Origin: Variovorax sp. dw_308 | Lineage (GTDB): Bacteria; Pseudomonadota; Gammaproteobacteria; Burkholderiales; Burkholderiaceae_C | DNA length: 64,000 nucleotides | Direction of reading: 5' to 3' | NCBI RefSeq assembly: GCF_019207085.1 | Contig: NZ_JAATOM010000011.1 | Coordinates: 62,001 to 126,000, forward strand | Shown: one piece after another, positions 52,425-60,904 of the stretch | Layout: every line of letters starts with the position of its first letter | Numbering within the stretch: the first letter of the stretch is position 1 | Notes under the pieces: model-generated | Databases searched by the model: none | What the model saw: the letters and a program-made list of their open reading frames with translations, nothing else | Told to the model about the DNA's origin: nothing | Program-made: the position numbers and the translations under genes

Positions 52425-53744
52425 ATGACCGTGACTGTTGAGACCCTCGAGAAGCTCGAGCGCAAGATCACGCTGACCCTGCCGGTCGGCTCCATCCAGA
52501 ACGAAGTCGATTCGCGCCTCAAGAAGCTCGCGCGCACCGTGAAGATGGACGGCTTCCGTCCGGGCAAGGTGCCGATGAACGTCGTGGCCCAGCGCTATGG
52601 CTACTCGGTGCACTACGAGGTCATGAACGACAAGGTCGGCGAAGCCTTCTCGCAAGCCGCCAACGAAGCCAAGCTGCGCGTCGCTGGCCAGCCCCGCATC
52701 ACGGAAAAGGAAGAAGCGCCCGAAGGCCAACTGGCCTTCGACGCCGTCTTCGAAGTGTTCCCCGAAGTCAAGATCAACGACCTGTCCGGCGCCACCATTG
52801 AACGGCTCACGGCAGATGTCAGCGACGAAGCGATCGACAAGACCCTCGACATCCTGCGCAAGCAACGCCGCACTTTCGCGCAACGCGCGCTCGACGCACA
52901 AGCCCAAGACACCGACCGCGTGACGGTCGACTTCGAAGGCAAGATCGACGGCGAAACCTTCCAGGGCGGCAAGGCCGAGGACTTCCAGTTCATCATCGGC
53001 GAAGGCCAGATGCTCAAGGAATTCGAAGATGCGGTGCGCGGCCTGAAGAACGGCGACAGCCGCACCTTCCCGCTGTCCTTCCCGGTCGACTATCACGGCA
53101 AGGACGTGGCCGGCAAGCAAGCCGACTTCATGGTCACCGTGAAAAAGATCGAGTCGACGAACCTGCCCGAAGTCAACGAACAACTCGCCAAGTCGCTCGG
53201 CATCGCCGAAGCCACCGTCGAAGGCCTGCGCGCCGACATCAAGCGCAACCTCGAGCGCGAAGTGAAGTTCCGCTTGCTGTCCAAGAACAAGACCGCCGTG
53301 ATGGACGCGCTCATCGCCAATGCCGAGCTCGACCTGCCCAAGGCGAGCGTGCAGCAGGAAGTCCAGCGCATGGTCGAAGGCGCCCGCGCCGAACTCAAGC
53401 AGCGCGGCATCAAGGACGCCGACAAGGCGCCGATTCCCGAAGAAATCTTCCAGGCGCAGGCCGAACGCCGCGTGCGCCTGGGCCTCGTGGTCGCCGAGCT
53501 CGTTCGTGCCAACAACCTGCAGGCCAAGCCGGAGCAGATCAAGGCGCACGTCGACGAGCTGGCTGCCAGCTACGAAAAGCCGCAGGACGTCGTCCGTTGG
53601 TATTTCAGCGACAACAACCGCCTGGCCGAAGTCGAATCGGTGGTCATCGAGAACAACGTGACCGAATTCGTCCTGGGCAAGGCGCAGGTCGCCGACAAGG
53701 CTGTCTCGTTCGACGAGCTGATGGCTCAGCAGCAACAAGGCTGA
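52425..53744 (+). CDS. tig: Trigger factor chaperone
   Basis: 439 residues. The N-terminal ribosome-binding domain contains the ribosome-docking signature as GFRPGKVPMNVV. The middle FKBP-type prolyl isomerase domain spans about residues 150-245 (DRVTVDFEGKIDGETFQGGK), and the C-terminal helical chaperone arms follow. It binds nascent chains at the ribosome exit. Gene order tig-clpP-clpX-lon is the classic proteobacterial protein-quality-control block. Confidence 0.97.
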   Translation: MTVTVETLEKLERKITLTLPVGSIQNEVDSRLKKLARTVKMDGFRPGKVPMNVVAQRYGYSVHYEVMNDKVGEAFSQAANEAKLRVAGQPRITEKEEAPEGQLAFDAVFEVFPEVKINDLSGATIERLTADVSDEAIDKTLDILRKQRRTFAQRALDAQAQDTDRVTVDFEGKIDGETFQGGKAEDFQFIIGEGQMLKEFEDAVRGLKNGDSRTFPLSFPVDYHGKDVAGKQADFMVTVKKIESTNLPEVNEQLAKSLGIAEATVEGLRADIKRNLEREVKFRLLSKNKTAVMDALIANAELDLPKASVQQEVQRMVEGARAELKQRGIKDADKAPIPEEIFQAQAERRVRLGLVVAELVRANNLQAKPEQIKAHVDELAASYEKPQDVVRWYFSDNNRLAEVESVVIENNVTEFVLGKAQVADKAVSFDELMAQQQQG

Positions 53745-53766
53745 TCGATACTGCATGCGCGGCGGG

Positions 53767-53794
53767 CTTGTAACGGCGCAAGCCCACCCCATTT
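53767..53794 (+). promoter_or_regulatory. Candidate sigma-32 (heat-shock) promoter of clpP
   Basis: CTTGTA, 14-bp spacer, CCCCATTT, close to the sigma-32 consensus CTTGAA-N13-15-CCCCAT. It is 52 bp upstream of clpP. The -35 is embedded in an inverted repeat (GGGCTTG 53764-53770/CAAGCCC 53779-53785), and a second hairpin (53801-53818) follows. Confidence 0.6.
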
Positions 53795-53845
53795 GCACCG
53801 TGCCGGCATCCCCCGGCAAGGTCAAGCACTGAACGGAGCATTTTC

Positions 53846-54454
53846 ATGAGCGCACTGGACACTAAAGCTCTCGGCATGGTGCCGATGGTGATCGAGCAAT
53901 CGGGCCGCGGCGAGCGGTCCTATGACATCTATTCGCGCTTGCTGAAGGAGCGCGTGATTTTCCTGGTCGGCGAGGTCAACGACCAGACCGCCAATCTCGT
54001 GGTGGCGCAGTTGCTGTTCCTCGAGAGCGAAAACCCGGACAAGGACATCTCGTTCTACATCAATTCCCCGGGCGGCAGCGTGAGCGCCGGCATGGCGATC
54101 TACGACACCATGCAGTTCATCAAGCCGGCCGTGTCGACGCTGTGCATCGGCTTCGCGGCCAGCATGGGCGCCTTTCTGCTGGCGGCGGGTGAAAAGGGCA
54201 AGCGTTTCTCGCTGCCCAACTCCAAGGTCATGATCCACCAGGTGCTGGGCGGCGCACGCGGCCAGGCTACGGATATCGAGATTCATGCCCGTGACATTTT
54301 GAAGACGCGCGAGCAAATGAACAAAATCCTGGCTGAACGGACCGGCCAGAGCTTTGAGAAAATTGCCCGCGACACCGAACGCGACTATTTCCTGACGGCC
54401 GACGAGTCCAAGGAATACGGCCTGATTGACCAGGTGATCTCCAAGCGCAGCTGA
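53846..54454 (+). CDS. clpP: ClpP protease subunit
   Basis: 202 residues. The catalytic triad is intact: Ser in FAASMGAFLL, His in MIHQVLGGARGQA, Asp in IARDTERDYF. It begins MSALDTKALGMVPMVIEQSG, with the short propeptide region. It forms the tetradecameric proteolytic chamber that works with ClpX, encoded 131 bp downstream after a hairpin. A ribosome-binding site (GGAG) lies 8 bp before the ATG. Confidence 0.97.
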   Translation: MSALDTKALGMVPMVIEQSGRGERSYDIYSRLLKERVIFLVGEVNDQTANLVVAQLLFLESENPDKDISFYINSPGGSVSAGMAIYDTMQFIKPAVSTLCIGFAASMGAFLLAAGEKGKRFSLPNSKVMIHQVLGGARGQATDIEIHARDILKTREQMNKILAERTGQSFEKIARDTERDYFLTADESKEYGLIDQVISKRS

Positions 54455-54510
54455 TTTGCTGCAAAGCGCTGCGGCGCCAGTACCGCGCCGGGGGCGCGTA
54501 TTCGAGCAAC

Positions 54511-54546
54511 AACGGCGTTTGCCCACACGGGGAACGCCGTTTTTGT
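54511..54546 (+). terminator. Intrinsic terminator between clpP and clpX
   Basis: AACGGCGTT (54511-54519) pairs with AACGCCGTT (54533-54541), followed by TTTGTTT. It may reduce read-through from clpP into clpX, leaving clpX partly on its own promoter. Confidence 0.7.
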
Positions 54547-54585
54547 TTCGCTATCATTGTTAAATTCCAGTTACGAGGCACCTTC

Positions 54586-55851
54586 ATGGCCGAGAAAAAA
54601 GGCTCCTCCAGCGAAAAGACGCTTTACTGCTCGTTCTGCGGGAAGAGCCAGCACGAGGTCAAGAAGCTGATCGCCGGTCCGTCGGTGTTCATCTGCGACG
54701 AATGCATCGACCTGTGCAACGAGATCATTCGCGACGAACTGCCGGCCGGCGAGGAAGTGCGCGACGCCCGCAACGACCTTCCCACGCCGCTTGAGATCAA
54801 GGCCAACCTCGACAACTACGTGATCGGCCAGGAGCCGGCCAAGCGCATGCTCGCGGTGGCGGTCTACAACCACTACAAGCGCCTGCGTCACAAGGAAAAA
54901 TCCAAGGGCGACGACGTCGAACTCAGCAAGAGCAACATCCTGCTGATCGGCCCCACGGGCTCCGGCAAGACGCTGCTGGCACAAACGCTCGCGCGCATGC
55001 TCGACGTGCCCTTCGTGATGGCCGATGCGACGACGTTGACCGAGGCCGGCTATGTCGGCGAAGACGTCGAGAACATCATCCAGAAGCTGCTGCAGAGCTG
55101 CAACTACGAGGTGGAGCGTGCCCAGCGCGGCATCGTCTACATCGACGAGATCGACAAGATCTCGCGCAAGTCCGACAACCCGTCCATCACGCGCGATGTC
55201 TCTGGCGAGGGCGTGCAGCAGGCGCTGCTGAAGCTCATCGAAGGCACCATGGCCAGCGTGCCGCCGCAGGGCGGGCGCAAGCATCCGAACCAGGACTTCC
55301 TGCAGATCGACACGACCAACATCCTGTTCATCTGCGGCGGTGCATTCGCGGGGCTGGAGAAGGTCATCGAGAACCGCACCGAAGCCTCGGGCATCGGCTT
55401 CGGCGCATCGGTGCGCAGCAAGGCGCAGCGCAGCATCACGGAAGTGTTCCGCGAGGTCGAGCCGGAAGACCTGATCAAGTTCGGCTTGATTCCGGAGCTG
55501 GTGGGCCGCATGCCCGTCGTCGCTTCGCTGGCCGAGTTGAGCGAAGACGCGCTGGTGCAGATCCTGACCGAGCCCAAGAATGCCGTCGTCAAGCAGTTCA
55601 CCAAGCTGCTGCAGATGGAGGGCGTGGACCTCGAGATTCGCCCGGCCGCGTTGAAGGCCATCGCCCGCAAGGCGCTGGCCCGCAAGACCGGTGCGCGCGG
55701 GCTGCGCTCCATCCTCGAACAGTCACTGATCGACACGATGTTCGAGCTGCCGAATGCCACCAACGTCGACAAGGTCGTGGTCGAGGAATCGACCATCGAC
55801 GAAAGCAAGCCACCGTTGCTCGTCTACCGCGAGGCGGCCAAAAAGGCTTAG
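54586..55851 (+). CDS. clpX: ClpX ATPase, specificity subunit of ClpXP
   Basis: 421 residues. N-terminal zinc-binding domain with four Cys (CSFCGKSQ and CDECIDLC), AAA+ domain with Walker A GPTGSGKTLLAQ and Walker B IVYIDEIDKI, and the pore loop GYVGEDVENI. The ClpP-binding IGF loop reads as IGFGAS. It unfolds tagged proteins and feeds them to ClpP. Confidence 0.97.
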   Translation: MAEKKGSSSEKTLYCSFCGKSQHEVKKLIAGPSVFICDECIDLCNEIIRDELPAGEEVRDARNDLPTPLEIKANLDNYVIGQEPAKRMLAVAVYNHYKRLRHKEKSKGDDVELSKSNILLIGPTGSGKTLLAQTLARMLDVPFVMADATTLTEAGYVGEDVENIIQKLLQSCNYEVERAQRGIVYIDEIDKISRKSDNPSITRDVSGEGVQQALLKLIEGTMASVPPQGGRKHPNQDFLQIDTTNILFICGGAFAGLEKVIENRTEASGIGFGASVRSKAQRSITEVFREVEPEDLIKFGLIPELVGRMPVVASLAELSEDALVQILTEPKNAVVKQFTKLLQMEGVDLEIRPAALKAIARKALARKTGARGLRSILEQSLIDTMFELPNATNVDKVVVEESTIDESKPPLLVYREAAKKA

Positions 55852-55907
55852 GTGATCGCGGTCCTCACGCCGACCTTTCACGCGCCATTTGGCGTGTGCC
55901 CCACATT

Positions 55908-55946
55908 GAACGCGCCGCGCGGGCTTGAAATCCGCGCGGCGCGTTC
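55908..55946. repeat. Strong hairpin between clpX and lon
   Basis: GAACGCGCCGCGCGG (55908-55922) and CCGCGCGGCGCGTTC (55932-55946) form a 15-bp perfect stem with a 9-nt loop. No T-run follows, so it is either a weak terminator of clpX or a regulatory structure. The loop and right arm contain the candidate sigma-32 promoter of lon. Confidence 0.8.
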
Positions 55947-55949
55947 CAT
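55924..55949 (+). promoter_or_regulatory. Candidate sigma-32 promoter of lon
   Basis: CTTGAA, 14-bp spacer, TTCCAT: a good -35 and a fair -10 match to the heat-shock consensus, 27 bp before the lon start. The context GCGGGCTTGAAA resembles GCGGGCTTGTAA before clpP. Confidence 0.5.
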
Positions 55950-55976
55950 CTTTGCCTGACACACTGAAGGATTCGC

Positions 55977-58424
55977 ATGTCCGGTCACACCCCCCTGCCA
56001 CCTGAAGCCATCGATCTGCCGCTGCTGCCGCTGCGGGACGTCGTGGTGTTCCCCCACATGGTGATTCCGCTGTTCGTCGGCCGCGCCAAGAGCATCAAGG
56101 CGCTGGAACTCGCGATGGAAGCCGAGCGCCGCATCATGTTGGTCGCGCAAAAAGCCGCCGCCAAGGACGAGCCCGCCGTCGAGGACATGTTCGAGGTCGG
56201 CTGCATCTCGACCATCCTGCAAATGCTGAAGTTGCCCGATGGCACGGTCAAGGTGCTGGTCGAAGGCCAGCAACGCGCCCGCGTCAATCGCATCGACGAT
56301 GGCGAGACCCACTTCTCGGCCAACGTGAACCCGATTGGCGGAGGCGAGGGCGCCGCGCAGACCGGCACCGAGATCGAAGCGCTGCGTCGCGCGGTGATGC
56401 AGCAGTTCGATCAGTACGTGAAGCTCAACAAGAAGATCCCGCCCGAGATCCTCACGTCCATCTCGAGCATCGACGATCCGGGCCGCCTGGCTGACACCAT
56501 TGCCGCGCACCTGCCGCTCAAGCTCGACAACAAGCAGTCGGTGCTGGACTTGGCCGACGTCAAGGCCCGGCTCGAAAACCTGTTCGGCCAGCTCGAGCGC
56601 GAAGTCGACATCCTCAACGTCGACAAGAAGATCCGCGGCCGCGTGAAGCGCCAGATGGAAAAGAACCAGCGCGACTTCTACCTCAACGAGCAGGTCAAGG
56701 CGATCCAGAAGGAACTCGGCGAGGGCGAAGAGGGCGCGGACATCGAGGAGATCGAGAAGAAGATCAAGCTCGCCAAGATGCCCAAGGACGCGCTCAAGAA
56801 GGCCGAGAGCGAACTCAAGAAGCTCAAGTTGATGTCGCCGATGTCTGCCGAAGCGACCGTCGTGCGCAACTACATCGACGTGCTGGTCGGCCTGCCGTGG
56901 AGCAAGAAGACAAAGATCAAGCACGACCTGGCGCATGCCGAGGAAGTGCTCAACGAAGACCACTACGGCCTCGACAAGGTCAAGGACCGCATCCTGGAAT
57001 ACCTCGCGGTGCAGCAACGCGTCGACAAGGTGAAGGCGCCGATCCTGTGCCTGGTCGGTCCTCCGGGCGTGGGCAAGACCTCGCTCGGCCAGTCGATCGC
57101 GAAGGCGACCGGCCGCAAGTACACCCGCATGGCGTTGGGCGGCATGCGCGACGAGGCGGAGATCCGCGGCCATCGGCGCACCTACATCGGCGCGCTGCCG
57201 GGCAAGGTGCTGCAGAGCCTCAACAAGGTGGGCACGCGCAATCCGCTGTTCCTGCTGGACGAGATCGACAAGCTCGGCACGGACTTCCGTGGCGATCCTT
57301 CGAGCGCGCTGCTGGAAGTGCTCGACCCCGAGCAGAACCACACCTTCGGCGACCACTACGTCGAGGTCGATTTCGACCTGAGCGACGTGATGTTCGTGGC
57401 GACGTCGAACTCGATGAACATCCCGCCGGCGTTGCTGGACCGGATGGAAGTCATCCGCCTGGCCGGCTACACCGAGGACGAGAAGACCCACATCGCGTTG
57501 AAGTACCTGCTGCCCAAGCAGTTGAAGAACAACGGCGTGAAGGAAGAGGAACTGCTGGTCACCGAGGAAGCCGTGCGCGACATCGTGCGCTACTACACCC
57601 GTGAAGCCGGCGTGCGTTCGCTCGAGCGTGACTTGTCGAAGATCTGCCGCAAGGTGGTGAAGGGCCTGCTGCTGAAGAAGATGACGCCGCAGGTCACGGT
57701 GACCGGCGAGAACCTCAACGACTTCCTGGGTGTTCGCAAGTACACCTTCGGTCGCGCCGAGAAGCAGAACCAGGTCGGCCAGGTGGTGGGCCTCGCATGG
57801 ACGGAAGTCGGCGGCGACCTGCTGACGATCGAGGCCGTGACCATGCCGGGCAAGGGCGTCATCAGCCGCACGGGTTCGCTCGGCGACGTGATGAAGGAAT
57901 CGGTGGAAGCCGCACGCACCGTGGTGCGCAGCCGCTCGCGCCGACTTGGTATCAAGGACGAGATGTTCGAGAAGCGCGACATCCACATCCATGTGCCTGA
58001 CGGCGCAACGCCGAAGGACGGCCCGAGTGCGGGCGCCGCGATGACGACGGCCTTCGTGTCGGCGCTCACCGGCATCCCGGTGCGGGCCGATGTCGCGATG
58101 ACCGGCGAGATCACCCTGCGCGGCGAAGTCACGGCCATCGGCGGCCTGAAGGAAAAGCTGCTGGCGGCCCTGCGCGGCGGGATCAAGACGGTGCTGATCC
58201 CCGAGGAAAACGCGAAGGACCTGCAGGACATTCCCGAGAATGTGAAGAACGGCCTCGAGATCATCCCGGTCAAGTGGATCGACAAGGTGCTGGAGATCGC
58301 GCTGGAGAAGACGCCGACGCCGCTGTCCGACGAAGAGGTCGCCGCCTCCGCGGCAGCGGTCGCCGAGCTGGCCAAGCAGCGTGCCGTGCAACCCGCCGAA
58401 GATTCGTCTTCGGTGAAACATTGA
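55977..58424 (+). CDS. lon: Lon ATP-dependent protease
   Basis: 815 residues. N-terminal substrate-binding domain (LPLLPLRDVVVFPHMVIPLF), AAA+ domain with Walker A GPPGVGKTSLGQ and Walker B LFLLDEIDKLG, and C-terminal Ser-Lys protease domain with the catalytic Ser in PKDGPSAGAAM and Lys in GGLKEKLLAALRGG. It degrades misfolded and regulatory proteins. Length and order are typical. Confidence 0.97.
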   Translation: MSGHTPLPPEAIDLPLLPLRDVVVFPHMVIPLFVGRAKSIKALELAMEAERRIMLVAQKAAAKDEPAVEDMFEVGCISTILQMLKLPDGTVKVLVEGQQRARVNRIDDGETHFSANVNPIGGGEGAAQTGTEIEALRRAVMQQFDQYVKLNKKIPPEILTSISSIDDPGRLADTIAAHLPLKLDNKQSVLDLADVKARLENLFGQLEREVDILNVDKKIRGRVKRQMEKNQRDFYLNEQVKAIQKELGEGEEGADIEEIEKKIKLAKMPKDALKKAESELKKLKLMSPMSAEATVVRNYIDVLVGLPWSKKTKIKHDLAHAEEVLNEDHYGLDKVKDRILEYLAVQQRVDKVKAPILCLVGPPGVGKTSLGQSIAKATGRKYTRMALGGMRDEAEIRGHRRTYIGALPGKVLQSLNKVGTRNPLFLLDEIDKLGTDFRGDPSSALLEVLDPEQNHTFGDHYVEVDFDLSDVMFVATSNSMNIPPALLDRMEVIRLAGYTEDEKTHIALKYLLPKQLKNNGVKEEELLVTEEAVRDIVRYYTREAGVRSLERDLSKICRKVVKGLLLKKMTPQVTVTGENLNDFLGVRKYTFGRAEKQNQVGQVVGLAWTEVGGDLLTIEAVTMPGKGVISRTGSLGDVMKESVEAARTVVRSRSRRLGIKDEMFEKRDIHIHVPDGATPKDGPSAGAAMTTAFVSALTGIPVRADVAMTGEITLRGEVTAIGGLKEKLLAALRGGIKTVLIPEENAKDLQDIPENVKNGLEIIPVKWIDKVLEIALEKTPTPLSDEEVAASAAAVAELAKQRAVQPAEDSSSVKH

Positions 58425-58433
58425 GCGGCATGT

Positions 58434-58463
58434 TTGCCAAGCCTTCGAAAATCGGTATATAAT
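58434..58463 (+). promoter_or_regulatory. Promoter of the tRNA-Gly gene
   Basis: -35 TTGCCA (58434-58439), 18-bp spacer, consensus -10 TATAAT (58458-58463), 14 bp upstream of the mature tRNA 5' end. The spacer and -10 stand out as AT-rich just after the lon stop. Confidence 0.8.
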
Positions 58464-58477
58464 TCGAGGCTCGAAAC

Positions 58478-58553
58478 GCGGGAATAGCTCAGTTGGTAGA
58501 GCGCAACCTTGCCAAGGTTGAGGTCGAGAGTTCGAGACTCTTTTCCCGCTCCA
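58478..58553 (+). tRNA. tRNA-Gly(GCC)
   Basis: A 76-nt tRNA. Acceptor GCGGGAA/TTCCCGC, D-arm AGCTCAGTTGGTAGAGC, anticodon loop TTGCCAA (anticodon GCC), T-arm AGAGTTCGAGACTCT, discriminator U and encoded CCA. Confidence 0.97.
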
Positions 58554-58560
58554 GTTTTGA

Positions 58561-58589
58561 AAAAGGGAAGCAACCGCTTCCCTTTTTTT
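58561..58589 (+). terminator. Intrinsic terminator after tRNA-Gly
   Basis: AAAAGGGAAGC and GCTTCCCTTTT form an 11-bp stem with an AACC loop, followed by a T-run. It starts 8 bp after the CCA. Confidence 0.9.
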
Positions 58590-58639
58590 CGACCACCGAT
58601 CGACGATACGTCGGCGTGGCCGAAGTCAGTAACAAGCGT

Positions 58640-58713
58640 GGCGCGATAGCAAAGCGGTTATGCCCCGGATTGCAAATCCGGTTAGTCCGGTTCGACTCCG
58701 GATCGCGCCTCCA
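58640..58713 (+). tRNA. tRNA-Cys(GCA)
   Basis: A 74-nt tRNA. Acceptor GGCGCGA/TCGCGCC, anticodon arm CCGGATTGCAAATCCGG with anticodon GCA, T-arm CCGGTTCGACTCCGG, and encoded CCA. It is flanked by terminators on both sides, so it is probably a separate transcript. Confidence 0.97.
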
Positions 58714-58747
58714 CTCCTTGGTCATCGTTCGCGAGAAGACCGATTCG

Positions 58748-58783
58748 ACAGCCTCATCAACTTCGTTGGAGAGGCTGTTTTTG
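58748..58783 (+). terminator. Intrinsic terminator after tRNA-Cys
   Basis: ACAGCCTC (58748-58755) pairs with GAGGCTGT (58771-58778), followed by TTTTG. It separates tRNA-Cys from tRNA-Leu(UAA). Confidence 0.8.
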
Positions 58784-58815
58784 TTTGGGTTATCTTCGAC
58801 GCATTGACCTCCATT

Positions 58816-58907
58816 GCCCGGGTGGTGAAACTGGTAGACACATCGGACTTAAAATCCGCCGCTTCCTGAAAAGGGGCATGCCGGTTCGATTCCGGCCCCG
58901 GGCACCA
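58816..58907 (+). tRNA. tRNA-Leu(UAA)
   Basis: A 92-nt class II tRNA. Acceptor GCCCGGG/CCCGGGC, D-loop AACTGGTAGAC, anticodon loop CTTAAAA (anticodon UAA), long variable arm with CTTCCTGAAAAGGGGCATG, T-arm CCGGTTCGATTCCGG, and encoded CCA. The next gene starts 19 bp later and could be co-transcribed. Confidence 0.96.
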
Positions 58908-58926
58908 ACTTACAAGGGAGCAAGAC

Positions 58927-59559
58927 ATGCCTCGCTACAACGCTCCGTTCGAAATACACGTGCACGGCGACGTGCCGCTGCGCGCCGACGTCAGCTTCGA
59001 CCAGATCCAGGAGGCGCTGCGTCCGCTCTGGAAATACGCAGGCGCCAAGTCGCTTGCCGACGGCGCCACCAGCGCATATGAAGAAGAGCCCGGCATCCGC
59101 TTCGACCAGAAGGAGCACATGCTGACAATGTGCTGGACCGTCCCCGGCGACGAGGATTTCCGCCAGGAACTCGACGAGATGTGCATGGCGCTCAACGAGC
59201 TGGCCGAGCAGGGCGCGGCCATCGAGATCACCTTCTACGACACCGACTATGACGAGGAAGAAGGCGATTCCGACGAAGAATCGCGCGACGACTTCGTCAT
59301 GCTGTTCGTCGGCCCGAATCCGGCCGCGATCATGCAGGTGCAACGCGACCTCCTCGTCGAAGACGTGGTCGCGCTGATGGAGCGCCATTTCGACGGCTCC
59401 GAACTCGGCGGCGTGGTCGGCGAGATCGACAAGCTGTTCGGCGACCGTTTCGATGCCCTGGTCAGCTCGCTCGAAATCGGCAAGCGGCCGCGCGGGAGCG
59501 GCGGCGCGCCGGGTGCGGGTGGCCATGGCGGCGGTCGCCGCCCGCGCCACCTCCACTGA
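58927..59559 (+). CDS. Conserved acidic hypothetical protein
   Basis: 210 residues, cytoplasmic, no membrane helix. The N-terminal half starts MPRYNAPFEIHVHGDVPLRA; a very acidic stretch (YDTDYDEEEGDSDEESRDD) is in the middle, and a Gly/Arg/His-rich tail (GGHGGGRRPRHLH) ends it. A DUF6806-type betaproteobacterial family is likely, but no function is known. The start has GGAG shortly upstream. The His/Gly tail might bind metal or nucleic acid. The gene overlaps the following MFS gene by 35 bp. Confidence 0.8.
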   Translation: MPRYNAPFEIHVHGDVPLRADVSFDQIQEALRPLWKYAGAKSLADGATSAYEEEPGIRFDQKEHMLTMCWTVPGDEDFRQELDEMCMALNELAEQGAAIEITFYDTDYDEEEGDSDEESRDDFVMLFVGPNPAAIMQVQRDLLVEDVVALMERHFDGSELGGVVGEIDKLFGDRFDALVSSLEIGKRPRGSGGAPGAGGHGGGRRPRHLH

Positions 59560-60898
59560 CCCTGGCGCCGGCGTCGAATTTCCCAAGACCCACTTGGCGC
59601 TATTTCCCTCATCGGCCCTGAATCCCGGCGTGCGCAAGCGCGAGGTGTTCGGCTGGGCGATGTACGACTTCGCCAACTCCGGCTACACCACGGTCGTCAT
59701 CACGGCCGTGTTCGCCGCCTACTTCGTCGGTGGCCTGGCGAAGGGCGCCGCCTGGGGTGCTTTCGCATGGACGCTGTCGCTGAGCATTGCCTACGCGATC
59801 GTGATGTTCACCATGCCGGTGATCGGCGCCTGGGCGGATCTGCGTGCGGCCAAGAAGCGCGTGCTGATGCTGGCGACCGCGGGGTGCGTGATCAGTACGG
59901 CCGCGCTGGCGTTGACGCCACGCTTGTCCGGCCTGGAAGCGGTCGGGTTGGCCATGCTGCTGATCATTGTGTCCAACACCTTCTACTCGTATGGCGAATC
60001 GCTGACTGGCGCCTTCCTGCCGGAACTGGCCACAGCCGACGGCATGGGCAAGGTCAGCGGCTGGGGCTGGGCATTCGGCTACATCGGCGGCATGCTGACG
60101 CTGGGCCTGTGTCTCGCCTACGTGCTGTGGGCGCAGGCGCGGGGGCTGCCGGACTCGCACTTCGTGCCGGTGACGATGCTTGTCACCGCGCTGATGTATG
60201 GCCTCGCGGCTTGCGCGACCTTTGTCTTGTTGCCGGAGCGGGCCCGGCCTGCGGTGGCTTCCGGGCGCGTTTCGTGGAGCGACTCATGGCGCCAGTTGCG
60301 CCGCACTTTCGAGCGGGCGCGCGCCTTCTCCGACGTCATGTGGCTGCTGGCTTGCACCGTGGCCTACCAGGGCGGCGTGGCGGTGGCGATCACGCTGGCC
60401 GCGATCTATGCGGAGCAGGTGATCGGCTTCAAGCCGCAGGAGACCATGGTCCTGATCTTCGCGTTGAACCTGGCCGCGGCGGCGGGTGCTTTCAGTTTCG
60501 GCTATCTGCAGGACCGCATCGGCCACAAGATCGCGCTGTCGACGACGCTGGTGGCCTGGATCGCGGTGTGCATCATCGCCGGCTCGGTCACCAGCAAGGG
60601 CGGCTTCTGGTGCGCCGCCACCATTGCGGGGCTGGCGATGGGTTCCAGCCAATCGGCCGGACGTGCCATGGCGGGCGTGCTGGCGCCGCCGCAGCAGCTG
60701 GGTGAGTTCTTCGGGCTGTGGAGTTTTGCGACGCGGCTGGCAAGCATCATCGGGCCCTTGAGCTATGGCGCCATCACATGGATGGCCGGCGGCAACCAGC
60801 GCATCGCGATCTTCGCGACCACGGGCTTGTTCATTGTCGGGCTGTTGCTGCTGATGCCGATCGACATGAGGCGTGGTCGCGCGGCCGCACTACGCTGA
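59525..60898 (+). CDS. MFS transporter of the UMF1/Atg22-like family
   Basis: About 457 residues from the ATG at 59525; a longer in-frame reading to 59453 lies inside the previous gene. Twelve hydrophobic helices follow a polar N terminus. The opening REVFGWAMYDFANSGYTTVV is diagnostic of the UMF1 family (DFANSGY). The first inter-helix MFS loop reads GAWADLRAAKKR, and a second one near residue 300 reads GYLQDRIGHK. Substrate unknown; relatives export amino acids or unknown solutes. Confidence 0.88.
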   Translation: MAAVAARATSTDPGAGVEFPKTHLALFPSSALNPGVRKREVFGWAMYDFANSGYTTVVITAVFAAYFVGGLAKGAAWGAFAWTLSLSIAYAIVMFTMPVIGAWADLRAAKKRVLMLATAGCVISTAALALTPRLSGLEAVGLAMLLIIVSNTFYSYGESLTGAFLPELATADGMGKVSGWGWAFGYIGGMLTLGLCLAYVLWAQARGLPDSHFVPVTMLVTALMYGLAACATFVLLPERARPAVASGRVSWSDSWRQLRRTFERARAFSDVMWLLACTVAYQGGVAVAITLAAIYAEQVIGFKPQETMVLIFALNLAAAAGAFSFGYLQDRIGHKIALSTTLVAWIAVCIIAGSVTSKGGFWCAATIAGLAMGSSQSAGRAMAGVLAPPQQLGEFFGLWSFATRLASIIGPLSYGAITWMAGGNQRIAIFATTGLFIVGLLLLMPIDMRRGRAAALR

Positions 60899-60904
60899 GA
60901 TCAC

